64,000 nucleotides of DNA, taken from contig NZ_MUMH01000009.1 in NCBI RefSeq assembly GCF_002155965.1, positions 1 to 64,000 on the forward strand, given 5' to 3'. Every line of letters begins with the position of its first letter. Within the stretch, counting starts at the first letter, position 1. Under the pieces are notes generated by a model. It was not told the DNA's origin and made no database searches. It saw only the letters and a program-made list of their open reading frames with translations. Source of the stretch: Allokutzneria sp. NRRL B-24872. GTDB lineage: Bacteria; Actinomycetota; Actinomycetes; Mycobacteriales; Pseudonocardiaceae. The position numbers and the translations under genes were made by a program. This document shows positions 25,539 through 33,687 of the stretch, piece by piece.

Positions 25539-26651
25539 ATGGATTCCGACGCCGTCTTGAAGACGGCCTTCACCGGCATGGGCAAAGCCGTAGCCGACTT
25601 CTCCGTGACCCTGCTCGACTACATTTCCGACCTCGACCCCCGCGACCGGGAATTCTCTGAAGAGATCCTGATGCGTGAACTGCGCGTATCCCGGGTCAAG
25701 GCAGCCAGGTTGATCGACCGGGCGACGGACTTGACCTCTCGGCCGGGAGTGTTGAAGGCGATGGCCGAAGGCCGAGTCGACGAGGGCAAAGCGCTCATGA
25801 TCATCGACCTGCTCCGAGTCCTCTCGGCCGTGCACGCCGCGATCGCCGAAGAAGCCCTGCTGGCACACGCGGAGAAGAACCCCTACTCCACCACCCGCCA
25901 GTACGCGGTCCGGTTCATCCACCGCCTCGACCCCACCGCAGCCGAACGCCGCTTCCAGGAGAAGCGGAAGACCCGGTTGGTGGAGAAGATCAACCAGGAC
26001 GACGGCATGGCCCTGCTCCGAGTACTGATGACCGCCCATGACGCCGCCATGGTCTATGACCACATCAACCGCATCGCCCGATCCCTGCCCAAAGACGACC
26101 GCACCCTGGACCAGAAACGATCCGACATCGCGAAGGATCTGTTGCTGGGCAAGGACACCCCCGCCCCGCAGGGCCGGACGATGGTGTACCTGACGATGCC
26201 GATCACCTCAGCACTCGGCCTCACCCAGGACCCCGCGATCCTCGGCGGTTACGGCCCCATCCCGGCACCGATCGCCCGCGAGATCGCCGCGGGCGGAGTC
26301 TGGAAGCGGATCTTGACCGACCCGGTGACAGGGGCGGCCGAGGAGATCAGCAACGTCTACCGGCCCACCGCCAAACAACGAGAGCTGATCGCAGCCAGAT
26401 ACCCGACCTGCATGGCGATCGGCTGCAACCAGCCCGCACACCGCTGCGATCTTGATCATTGCCGTCGCTACAACGGCGAGAACACCACACTCGACAACCT
26501 GCGACCGAAATGCCGTCGGCATCACCGGATGAAGACCCACTCGAACTGGAAGTGCGAGAACCAGGAGGACGGGACGCACACCTGGACCACGCCGAGTGGG
26601 AAGACCGAGGACGTCCACCCGGTGCCCATCGCCGAACCGGCCCCGTTCTAG
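25539..26651 (+). CDS. DUF222 / HNH endonuclease (13E12 repeat family)
   Basis: 370 aa. The N-terminal two thirds match DUF222 (MRELRVSRVKAARLIDRATDL, IDLLRVLSAVHAAIAEEALLAHAEKNPYSTTRQ region); the C-terminus is an HNH nuclease: CDLDHCRRYNGENTTLDNLRPKCRRHHRMKTHSNW, with the DLDH histidine, asparagine and HH of the motif plus zinc cysteines. The family is present in multiple copies in many actinobacteria and is thought to be mobile. Slightly lower GC and different codon use than its neighbours support acquisition. Flanked upstream by repeats and downstream by decayed sequence. Confidence 0.88.
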   Translation: MDSDAVLKTAFTGMGKAVADFSVTLLDYISDLDPRDREFSEEILMRELRVSRVKAARLIDRATDLTSRPGVLKAMAEGRVDEGKALMIIDLLRVLSAVHAAIAEEALLAHAEKNPYSTTRQYAVRFIHRLDPTAAERRFQEKRKTRLVEKINQDDGMALLRVLMTAHDAAMVYDHINRIARSLPKDDRTLDQKRSDIAKDLLLGKDTPAPQGRTMVYLTMPITSALGLTQDPAILGGYGPIPAPIAREIAAGGVWKRILTDPVTGAAEEISNVYRPTAKQRELIAARYPTCMAIGCNQPAHRCDLDHCRRYNGENTTLDNLRPKCRRHHRMKTHSNWKCENQEDGTHTWTTPSGKTEDVHPVPIAEPAPF

Positions 26652-26911
26652 GACACGACCTCGATGTCCACGCCGTGGTGAGTTCCCGTGGACTGCGCGA
26701 AGGTGCTGCGCGGTAGAGAAGAGGGCTTCGCCACGGAGGTGGCGGCATTGCGGGACGGTGTCCCGCCGAGGACGTGGCCTACTGGGATGCGCTGGCCACG
26801 CCCCCGGACCTGACCGGCCGGGAATCGACGATGCAGGACCAGGGGCGGGGCGACCTCGACGGCGCGACGCGTTGCTGCGGAGCGCCGTCGGGCTCGCTCA
26901 GCTAGAACCTG
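26652..26911. other. Intergenic region with decayed coding remnant
   Basis: 260 bp without an intact gene. Short stretches in different plus-strand frames look coding (for example EDVAYWDALATPPDLTGRE), but stops and frame changes interrupt them. It is best read as a gene remnant next to the mobile DUF222/HNH gene. It ends at the 3' end of the convergent P450 gene. Confidence 0.35.
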
Positions 26912-28105
26912 TCACCAGGTGACGGGTAGCGATGCCAGGCCGTAGACCACGGAGAACGCGCGGAACTCGACCTCGTCGACCGGAAGGGCTGGGCGCAGCT
27001 TGGGGAAGCGCCGCAGCAGTGCCGGGTAGGCGACGCGCATCTCCATCCGGGCCAGCGGCGCGCCCAGGCAGTGGTGCACGCCGTGGCCGAACGCCAGGTG
27101 CGGCGCGGTCTTGCGGCCGATGTCCAGGGCCTCCAGGTTCTCGCCCATCGCCGGGTCCCGGTTGCCCGCCGGGATCGAGAAGATCACCAGCTCGCCCTTG
27201 CCGATGCGCTGCCCGCCCAGCTCGGTGTCGTCGATCGCCCAGCGCGGCGCGATGGTGTGGGTGATCGACATGTAGCGCAGCAGCTCCTCCACGGCCGCCT
27301 CGACGTGCTCGTCGGACTCGGCGAGCGCGCGCTGGTCGGGGTGCTGCAACAGCTTCAGCGTGCCGAGGCCGAGCATGTTCGAGGTGGTCTCGTGCCCGGC
27401 GAGCAGCAACAGGTCGGCGACCCCGACCAGCTCGGCGTCGGTGACCTTGTCGGCGTGCTCGCGGATCAGCATGCCGATCATGTCCTCGCCGGGGGCCGCG
27501 CGCTGGCTCTGCACGAGCTTGGCCATGTACGCCAACGACTCCTGGGTCGCCGACAGGCGCACCTCCATCGCCACCGACATGTCCAGGCGGAGGTTGCTCA
27601 GCCGCTGGAAGTCCTCGCGGTCCTCGTAGGGCACGCCGAGCAGCTCGCAGATCACCAGCGACGGGATCGGCAGCGCGAACGCCTGCACCAGGTCCACCGG
27701 TGGCCCGGCCTGCTCCATCGCGTCGAGGTGCTCCTCGACGATCGCCTCGATCCTGGGCTGGAGCCTGCGGATGCGCCGCACGGTGAACTCCGGCGTGAGC
27801 AGCCTGCGCAGGCTCGTGTGCTCCGGCGGGTCGTAGTTGAGCAGCATCCCGGAGGCCTCCTGCCGCGCGAACGGCGGCAGGTCGGCGGCGTGCCGGGGGT
27901 TGTTGGCGAAGCGGGACGCATCGCCGAGCGCCTCGCGGATCAGCTCGTAGCGGGTGACCAGCCAGGCGTCGGAGCCCCACATGGTGCGGATCTTGGTGAC
28001 CGGTTCCCGCTCGCGCAGCGCGGCCAGCTCGGGAGCGGGGTCGAAGGCGTCGCGCCGGATGTGCACGGGGGCCTCGGTCATCACGGGCAGAGGGCTGTCG
28101 GTCAT
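26912..28105 (-). CDS. Cytochrome P450
   Basis: 397 aa soluble bacterial P450. I-helix LLLAGHETTSNM (residues about 235-246), K-helix EELLRY (ExxR), heme loop FGHGVHHCLGAPLAR with the Cys ligand near residue 346. It resembles CYP105/107-like actinobacterial monooxygenases. No ferredoxin gene adjoins, so it must use electron carriers encoded elsewhere. ATG at 28105 has GGGA at about 5-6 nt; an ATG nine codons earlier is possible. Divergent from a TetR regulator, the probable controller. Confidence 0.93.
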   Translation of the reverse strand: MTDSPLPVMTEAPVHIRRDAFDPAPELAALREREPVTKIRTMWGSDAWLVTRYELIREALGDASRFANNPRHAADLPPFARQEASGMLLNYDPPEHTSLRRLLTPEFTVRRIRRLQPRIEAIVEEHLDAMEQAGPPVDLVQAFALPIPSLVICELLGVPYEDREDFQRLSNLRLDMSVAMEVRLSATQESLAYMAKLVQSQRAAPGEDMIGMLIREHADKVTDAELVGVADLLLLAGHETTSNMLGLGTLKLLQHPDQRALAESDEHVEAAVEELLRYMSITHTIAPRWAIDDTELGGQRIGKGELVIFSIPAGNRDPAMGENLEALDIGRKTAPHLAFGHGVHHCLGAPLARMEMRVAYPALLRRFPKLRPALPVDEVEFRAFSVVYGLASLPVTW

Positions 28106-28219
28106 CGCGGTCCCGTTCGTGTGGTGGGTCAACCGCTAATCCGATATGGAACTCTCGGTTAGCTCCCCACCGAAGCTAGCACAACTGATAGTCGGCTCTC
28201 ATCTGATAGCGTTCCGCAC
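28106..28219. promoter_or_regulatory. P450 / TetR divergent control region
   Basis: 114 bp, A/T-enriched. Contains two direct CTGATAG copies 18 bp apart (28185-28191, 28203-28209), the second overlapping the TAGCGT box 7 nt before the TetR ATG, and an imperfect dyad TAGCT-N9-AGCTA around 28160-28179. Both are candidate operators for the TetR protein. Confidence 0.5.
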
Positions 28220-28813
28220 ATGAACGCCCCAGGTCAGCGCCCCCTGCGCGCGGACGCGCTGCGCAACGCCGAGCGCCTGGTGATCGCCGCGCGCCAGGCC
28301 TTCGCCGAGGACGGGCCCGAGGTCTCGCTGGAGGAGATCGCGCGCCGGGCCGGGGTCGGCGTGGCCACGCTCTACCGGCGCTTCGCGAGCAAGGACGACC
28401 TGGTGGCCGCCGTGCTGGTGTGGCGCTACGACGAGCGCGTCGCGCCGGTGCTGGAGTCCGCGCTGGTGGCGGAGGACCCGTGGTGCGGCGTGGTGTCCTC
28501 GCTGGAGGCGGCGTTGAGCCTGGCCTGGGAGGAGCAGCACACCTTCCACGCGGCGAAGAACCTGGGCGCGGTCGGCGAGAGCCTGCACGACCGCTTCTTC
28601 ACCGCCCTCGGCGCGCTCGTCGCCAGGGCGCAGGCCGCGGGGTGCCTGCGGGCGGACCTCACCGCGGAGGACCTGCCGCCGTTGACGTACATGGTGATGG
28701 GCGCGCTGCGCGTGGTGCGCTCGCCGGAGTGGGACTGGCGCCGCTACCTCGCGGTGGTCCTCGACGGCCTCCGCCCGGAGGGCGCGACCCCGCTGCCGGA
28801 ACTGCGCGGCTAG
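28220..28813 (+). CDS. TetR-family regulator
   Basis: 197 aa. N-terminal HTH at residues about 15-60 (AARQAFAEDGPEVSLEEIARRAGVGVATLYRRFASKDDLV region, ending in the TetR signature LYRRF.SK). The ligand domain is all helical (LEAALSLAWEEQHTF, RFFTALGALVARAQAAG). ATG is 7 nt after TAGCGT (leaderless). Divergent from the P450, which it probably represses; the inducer is unknown. Confidence 0.88.
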   Translation: MNAPGQRPLRADALRNAERLVIAARQAFAEDGPEVSLEEIARRAGVGVATLYRRFASKDDLVAAVLVWRYDERVAPVLESALVAEDPWCGVVSSLEAALSLAWEEQHTFHAAKNLGAVGESLHDRFFTALGALVARAQAAGCLRADLTAEDLPPLTYMVMGALRVVRSPEWDWRRYLAVVLDGLRPEGATPLPELRG

Positions 28814-29004
28814 TGGACGCCGAGCGCGTGGCTGCGTTGCATGCAGCGCTGCCCGCTGGCACAGATTTCGCTTCAGCGACACGAGATCTGTTCGGCTGGC
28901 AGGTGCATCGGCGCGCAGGTCTGCGCATCGCGTTCTCCGACGAGCCGCTGCGGCTGGACCCGGTCGTTGTGTTGGGGCTGCTCGGTGTTCGTGCTCCGTG
29001 CTGA
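28813..29004 (+). CDS. Small conserved-looking ORF
   Basis: 63 aa from a GTG that shares one base with the TetR stop (TAGTG). The frame has normal actinobacterial codon bias and reads VDAERVAALHAALPAGTDF with a later FGWQVHRRAGLRIAFSDEPL. No family is known to me. It could be a short helical protein co-expressed with the regulator or a remnant of a longer gene. The 155 bp after it show no gene. Confidence 0.35.
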   Translation: MDAERVAALHAALPAGTDFASATRDLFGWQVHRRAGLRIAFSDEPLRLDPVVVLGLLGVRAPC

Positions 29005-29159
29005 GTCGTCCGCGTCATCACTGAGCCGCGGCGGAGCGGCTTCGCTTACGGCACGGCTGCCCGGTCATCCGAACCACGGCGAGGAGGAATTCGTTCTACA
29101 GCACCAGGATGACGGCACTGCCACGCCGTCACCGGTCGCTGTCTGCGCGCGCTCACCGG

Positions 29160-29885
29160 TTAGCGTGCGTCCAGCTCCGCCGCCTCCTCCGGAGTGGGCG
29201 CGGAGCCGCCGAGGTGCGCGGGCTGCCACCACATCTCGTCGGGGGCGGGGCTCTCCGGGTAGCCGCGCTGCGCCTTGTCGAGCAGGTCGGTCATGCGCTT
29301 GTGCAGCTCGGCGGTGACCTCGTTGGGGTCCTGCTCCGGAGTCGGGTGCAGCGGCTCGCCGATCAGGATGGTGATCGGCAGGTGCCGCGTGCCGAGCGCG
29401 CGCGGGCGGCCCTTGGTCCACATCCGCTGCGTGCCCCAGACGGCCATCGGCAGCAGCGGAGCGCCCACGGCGGCGGCCATGCGGGCGGCGCCGGACTTGA
29501 TGTCCTTCACGGTGAAGGAGCGGCTGATCGTGGCCTCGGGGAACACGCCGATCACCTCGCCGTCGCGCAGCGCGGCCAGTGCCTGGTCGTACGCGGCCTC
29601 CCCGGCCTTGCGGTCGACCGGGATGTGGTGCATCCCGCGCATCAGCGGCCCGGCGACGACGTTGTCGAAGACCTCCTTCTTCGCCATGAAGCGCACGAGC
29701 CGGTTCGCCGGCTGCGCGCCGAGGCCGCAGAAGATGAAGTCCAGGTAGCTCACGTGGTTGCTCGCCAGCACCGCGGCGCCCTCGTTGGGGACGTGCTCGG
29801 CGCCTTCGACCTTGATCCTCATGTCCAGCACGCGGAACATGGTCTTCGCGAGCGCGACCACCGGGGGATAGACGATCTCAGCCAT
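29160..29885 (-). CDS. 1-acyl-sn-glycerol-3-phosphate acyltransferase (PlsC-like)
   Basis: 241 aa LPLAT enzyme making phosphatidic acid at the membrane. Acceptor motif NHVSYLD (NHxxxxD) near residue 43, FMAKKEVFDN (motif II), FPEATIS in place of the usual FPEGTRS (motif III), and LLPMAVWGT (motif IV). The substituted third motif may alter acyl-donor use. The about 40-residue Pro/Glu-rich tail is typical of actinobacterial members. Divergent from the EEP gene. Confidence 0.87.
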   Translation of the reverse strand: MAEIVYPPVVALAKTMFRVLDMRIKVEGAEHVPNEGAAVLASNHVSYLDFIFCGLGAQPANRLVRFMAKKEVFDNVVAGPLMRGMHHIPVDRKAGEAAYDQALAALRDGEVIGVFPEATISRSFTVKDIKSGAARMAAAVGAPLLPMAVWGTQRMWTKGRPRALGTRHLPITILIGEPLHPTPEQDPNEVTAELHKRMTDLLDKAQRGYPESPAPDEMWWQPAHLGGSAPTPEEAAELDAR

Positions 29886-29959
29886 GAGTGTTTGTCGACC
29901 GATCTGGAGCAGGGGAAACCGGACATCTCGAAGTTAGGGCGTGCCGAGGCGCGCGCACT

Positions 29960-30952
29960 ATGTCGTGGGTCACGTCGTCGTCAACCCTAGGCGCCGGACG
30001 GCGTCCACTGTTCGTGGAATCAAAGGTCCGCAAGGTCGTCGTCGTGCTCTGCGCCGTGGCGCTCACCGGTGTGTTCGTGCTGGTGGTCGTGCGTCTGGTC
30101 GGGCTGGACGCGGGCACTCCGCTGGCGCTGCCGATCTCCGGGCTGCCCTTCGCCGCTGTGGGAACCCTGATCGTTCTCCCGGCGGTGCTGGCGCTGCGGG
30201 CTCGCTGGCTCTCCGTCGCCGCGGCGGTCATGGTGGCGTTGCAGGTGTTCTGGCTCGCGCCGCGCTTCGTCGCCAACGGAGCGGAGGTCGCCGCCGACGC
30301 GCCGAGGCTGCGCGTGGCGACCAGCAACGCCCTGCACAGCAACGTCGACCCGAAGGCGCTGGTGGAGCTGGTGCGCGCGCAGCGCGTCGACGTGCTCGCA
30401 GTGCAGGAGCTCGGCCCGAAGGGCGTGCGGCTGCTCGACGAGGCGGGCATGCGGGAGCTGATGCCGCACCGCGAACTCCACCCGGAGATCGACACCTCGA
30501 TCTACTCGCGGTTGCCGCTCAGCGCGGGCGGACTCGTGAACCAGCCGACGACCTGGCCGCAGACCACCGCGACGGTCATGGTCGGCGGCCACCCCGTGCG
30601 CGTCATCGGCGTGCACACGCTCTGGCCGGTGGAGAAGCCCGCGTCGTGGACGGCCGACCTCCGCGCACTGCGGGCCGAGGCGGGGCCGAACGTGGTGATG
30701 CTGGGCGATTTCAACGCCACCCTCGACCACACGCCCATGCGCGAACTGCTCGCGGCGGGCCTCTCCGACGCGCACGCCGAGCTCGGGCGCGGGTGGGCGC
30801 CGACGTGGCCCGCCGACCGACCGGTGATCCAGATCGACCACGTGCTGCACGGCAGGTCGCTGCGCGCGGTGTCGGCCTCCGAGCACACGCTGCCCGGGAC
30901 CGATCACCGCGCCGTGGTCGCGGAGCTGGCCTACCAGGCCGAGGGCGCGTAG
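29960..30952 (+). CDS. Membrane-anchored endonuclease/exonuclease/phosphatase family protein
   Basis: 330 aa. Three N-terminal transmembrane helices (VVVVLCAVALTGVFVLVVV, GTLIVLPAVLALRA, LSVAAAVMVALQVFWLA) precede an EEP domain facing outward: VATSNALHSN, VLAVQELGP (catalytic Glu), GVHTLWPV, VVMLGDFNATLDH (GDFN) and GTDHRAVVAEL (GTDH). Likely a phosphodiesterase acting on lipids or extracytoplasmic nucleotides. The start is uncertain: ATG 29960 was chosen, GTG 30016 would still keep all helices. The 3' end overlaps the convergent SDR by 22 bp. Confidence 0.78.
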   Translation: MSWVTSSSTLGAGRRPLFVESKVRKVVVVLCAVALTGVFVLVVVRLVGLDAGTPLALPISGLPFAAVGTLIVLPAVLALRARWLSVAAAVMVALQVFWLAPRFVANGAEVAADAPRLRVATSNALHSNVDPKALVELVRAQRVDVLAVQELGPKGVRLLDEAGMRELMPHRELHPEIDTSIYSRLPLSAGGLVNQPTTWPQTTATVMVGGHPVRVIGVHTLWPVEKPASWTADLRALRAEAGPNVVMLGDFNATLDHTPMRELLAAGLSDAHAELGRGWAPTWPADRPVIQIDHVLHGRSLRAVSASEHTLPGTDHRAVVAELAYQAEGA

Positions 30953-32370
30953 TCCTTCATGAAGCAGCCGAAGATGTCCTCGCCAGCCTCACCGCGCACG
31001 ATGGGGTCGTAGACCCGCGCGGCACCGTCGACCAGGTCCAGCGGCGCGTGGAAGCCCTCGGTGGCCAGGCGGATCTTGGTCGGGTGCGGGCGCTCGTCGG
31101 TGATCCAGCCGGTGTCCACCGCCGTCATCAGGATGCCGTCGTTGTCCAGCATCTCCTGGGCGCTGGTCCTGGTGAGCATGTTCAGCGCGGCCTTGGCCAT
31201 GTTCGTGTGCGGGTGGCCCGGCCCCTTGTACGCGCGGCTGAACTGGCCCTCCATCGCGGAGACGTTCACGACGTACTTGCGCCGCGCGGTGGAGGCGGCC
31301 ATCGCCGGGCGCAGCCTGCTGACCAGGATGAACGGCGCGGTGGCGTTGCACAGCTGGACCTCCAGCATCTCCAGCGGCTCGACCTCCTCGACCTTCTGCG
31401 TCCAGCTGTTGATGTCGTGCAGGTCCGGGACGAGTCCGCCCGCGTCGATCGCGGTGTTGTCGGCGATCCGCTCCAGCGATGCCGAGCCCGCGCGCAGCGC
31501 CAGGCTGGTCACGTCCAGGTGGCTCTTGCTGGTCAGCTCGGTCAGCGCCAGCGGGTGCGCGTCGCTGATGTGGCCGAAGGCGATCATCTCCGGCAGTTCG
31601 CCCGCGGGCAGCGGGTCGGATTCGGCGGCCACGAGCGGGCCGTAGGAACCGGGGGAGCGGCGCACGGTCTGCGCGGCGTTGTTGATCAGGATGTCCAGCG
31701 GACCCGCCTCGGCGACCGAGTCGGCCAGCGCCACCACCTGCGCGGGGTCGCGGAGGTCGATGCCGACGATGCGCAGCCGGTGCAGCCAGTCCGCGCTGTC
31801 CGGCATCGCAGCGAAGCGGCGGACGGCGTCGTTGGGGAAGCGCGTGGTGATCGTGGTGTGCGCGCCGTCGCGCAGCAGCCGCAGCGCGATGTACATGCCG
31901 ATCTTCGCCCGCCCGCCGGTGAGCAGCGCGCGGCGCCCGGTGAGGTCGGTGCGCGCGTCCCGGCGGTCGCGGTTGAGCTTCGCGCACGGCGGGCAGAGCT
32001 GGTGGTAGAACGCGTCGACCTCGTGGTACCGGTTCTTGCACGTGTAGCAGGCCCGGGCGCGCAGCAGGGTGCCCGCGGTCGCTCCGGTGGCGTTGGAGAC
32101 CAGCGGGATGCCCTCGGTCTCGTCGTCGATGCGCGTGGGCGAGCCGGTCGCGGTCGCGGCGGTCACCGCGTTGTCGGCGGCCGTCACGGCGTCGCGCCGG
32201 ATCGTGCGCTTGCGCTTCTTGACGCCCTTGTACAGCCGCGATGTCGCGCGCTGGAGCTGGACGACGTCCGGGTGCTCCGGCGGCAGCTCGTCCGCCTCAG
32301 CCAGGACCTTGAGGCATTCCGCCAGCCTCGCCGGGTCGATGCCCACCGTCTCCACATCCACCGTCGTCAT
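30931..32370 (-). CDS. Zinc-ribbon SDR-family protein lacking the catalytic Tyr
   Basis: 479 aa, about twice the classical SDR length. Residues 1-110 are a helical N-terminal region (LAECLKVLAEADELPPEHPD), followed by a CYTCKNRYHEVDAFYHQLCPPC zinc-ribbon-like pair (read as CxxC-N16-CxxC), then an SDR domain: ALLTGGRAKIGMYIALRLL for NAD(P) and DILINNAA. At the YxxxK position the sequence is TNMAK (YKGPGHPHTNMAKAAL), so the Tyr is replaced by Thr; a Tyr nine residues earlier is the only nearby candidate. It may be a binding protein or have shifted chemistry. ATG 32370 or GTG 32376 are both possible starts. Confidence 0.75.
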   Translation of the reverse strand: MTTVDVETVGIDPARLAECLKVLAEADELPPEHPDVVQLQRATSRLYKGVKKRKRTIRRDAVTAADNAVTAATATGSPTRIDDETEGIPLVSNATGATAGTLLRARACYTCKNRYHEVDAFYHQLCPPCAKLNRDRRDARTDLTGRRALLTGGRAKIGMYIALRLLRDGAHTTITTRFPNDAVRRFAAMPDSADWLHRLRIVGIDLRDPAQVVALADSVAEAGPLDILINNAAQTVRRSPGSYGPLVAAESDPLPAGELPEMIAFGHISDAHPLALTELTSKSHLDVTSLALRAGSASLERIADNTAIDAGGLVPDLHDINSWTQKVEEVEPLEMLEVQLCNATAPFILVSRLRPAMAASTARRKYVVNVSAMEGQFSRAYKGPGHPHTNMAKAALNMLTRTSAQEMLDNDGILMTAVDTGWITDERPHPTKIRLATEGFHAPLDLVDGAARVYDPIVRGEAGEDIFGCFMKDYAPSAW

Positions 32371-32381
32371 AACCACTTACC

Positions 32382-32433
32382 GTCGTCTCGAACCCCGTAC
32401 CTGCCGGAAAGACTGTACGGGGTCCGAGACGAC
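32382..32433. terminator. Long hairpin, 19-bp stem
   Basis: GTCGTCTCGAACCCCGTAC (32382-32400) pairs with GTACGGGGTCCGAGACGAC (32415-32433) with a single mismatch and a 14-nt loop. It begins 7 bp past the stop of the serine protease gene and lies just downstream of the SDR start region, so it terminates protease transcription or insulates the two same-strand genes... the SDR lies beyond it in the direction of transcription. Confidence 0.75.
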
Positions 32434-32440
32434 AGCCAGG

Positions 32441-33577
32441 TCAGCCGGTGTGCAACCGGAGCCCGTAGACGTTGAGCACCTCGGTCAGCGGCTGGAACCA
32501 GGTCTCACCGCCGGAGTTGCAGTCGCCCCAGCCGCCGGAGGTCATGCCCTGGGCCTGGTCGCCGGTGACGAACGAGCCGCCGGAGTCGCCGCCCTGCGCG
32601 CACGCGCTCGTCTTGATCAGCTGGTGCACGAGCTGGCCGTTGCCGTAGTTGACCGTCTCGTTCTTGGCCAGCACCTGACCGCAGCGCCAATGCGTGGTCG
32701 AGCCGGAGCGGCAGATCGAGCTGCCGACCGGCGCCTCCCACTGGCCGCGCACGAGGACGTCGGAGACCGCGCCCCAGCCCAGCACGACCGGAACCGTCCA
32801 CCAGCCGTTGCCCGTGCGGACGAACGCGTAGTCGTTGCCGGGGAAGGAAGATCCGGCGAACTGGCCCTGCGCCGACCAGTCCCAGCCTTGCGTGTTCGCG
32901 CCCGTGCCCGCGCAGTGGCCCGCGGTCACGAAGCCGCCGTGCACGGAGAACCCGATCGAACAGCGGACGTAGCCGCCCGACACCGGCACGTAGTACGGGT
33001 CGCCGCCGACCGTGCCCGCCGCGTAGGTCCTCGGCCGCTCGGCATTCCTGCGCACCGTGACAGGTCCGGATTTCCGTGCTTCGGCGAGGAACGCCTCAAC
33101 CTCGGGCGTTTCCGCGCCCACGGTCACGACGACGCTGCCGGACTTGGGGTCCGGGTGCCAGCTGTGCACCGCGTCGGGCGCCTTCGTCGTTTTCGCGACG
33201 CCGTCGATCCGGCTCTGCGCGGCGTCCAGCTCCGCCGCGGTCCGGCTCACCCTGGCGACCTCGGCTCCGGTCGCCCGCACGGCGGCTTCCGCGCTCTTGT
33301 CGGTCACGCCGACGACGAGCTTGCCCTTGTCCGGGTCGAACCAGGAGCCGCCGAACGCTTTTCCGGCCGCTTGTTCAGCCGAGGTGTCGATCTTTCGGAG
33401 TTCTGCTTCTTGGCGGATGCGCTGCTGCGCCTGCGGCTCGGTCATGCCGAGATCGCGCTGCATTGCTGAGACCAGCCCGGGAGACATTTCTTGGGCTGTT
33501 GCCGGGACCGCCACGAAGGCGGTGGCGGCTAATGCCGCGGATAAAATTGACATGCTGAGGACGACGTGCCGCTTCAT
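32441..33577 (-). CDS. Secreted S1 serine protease (alpha-lytic protease/streptogrisin type)
   Basis: 378 aa pre-pro-protease. Signal peptide ending VPATAQE, then an alpha-lytic-type propeptide of about 150 aa (GGSWFDPDKGKLVVGVTD) that assists folding, then a chymotrypsin-like domain with catalytic His in FVTAGHC, Asp in GNDYAFV and Ser in GGDSGGS. Cys pairs RCSIGF...GHC, ICRSG...RCGQ, SACAQGG...GDCNSGG match streptogrisin disulphides. The S1 pocket region (GMTSGGWGDC) suggests bulky hydrophobic preference. ATG 33577 follows GAGGAG; the ATG four codons upstream overlaps that site. Scavenging protease, exported by Sec. Confidence 0.92.
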   Translation of the reverse strand: MKRHVVLSMSILSAALAATAFVAVPATAQEMSPGLVSAMQRDLGMTEPQAQQRIRQEAELRKIDTSAEQAAGKAFGGSWFDPDKGKLVVGVTDKSAEAAVRATGAEVARVSRTAAELDAAQSRIDGVAKTTKAPDAVHSWHPDPKSGSVVVTVGAETPEVEAFLAEARKSGPVTVRRNAERPRTYAAGTVGGDPYYVPVSGGYVRCSIGFSVHGGFVTAGHCAGTGANTQGWDWSAQGQFAGSSFPGNDYAFVRTGNGWWTVPVVLGWGAVSDVLVRGQWEAPVGSSICRSGSTTHWRCGQVLAKNETVNYGNGQLVHQLIKTSACAQGGDSGGSFVTGDQAQGMTSGGWGDCNSGGETWFQPLTEVLNVYGLRLHTG

Positions 33578-33687
33578 GGTGCTCCTCATGCGTGGCAGGG
33601 AGATGAGGGGCGCATACCCGGCGCGGCGGCATCACGTCGGGGCTGGCTCGTGCACTGGGAAGATTAACCGTCGACAGTTGCCAGTGG

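Noticed and set aside
29941-32475. An 844-codon plus-strand frame
   Set aside because: It runs across the EEP gene in a shifted frame and antisense to the SDR; composition is that of shadow frames in GC-rich DNA.
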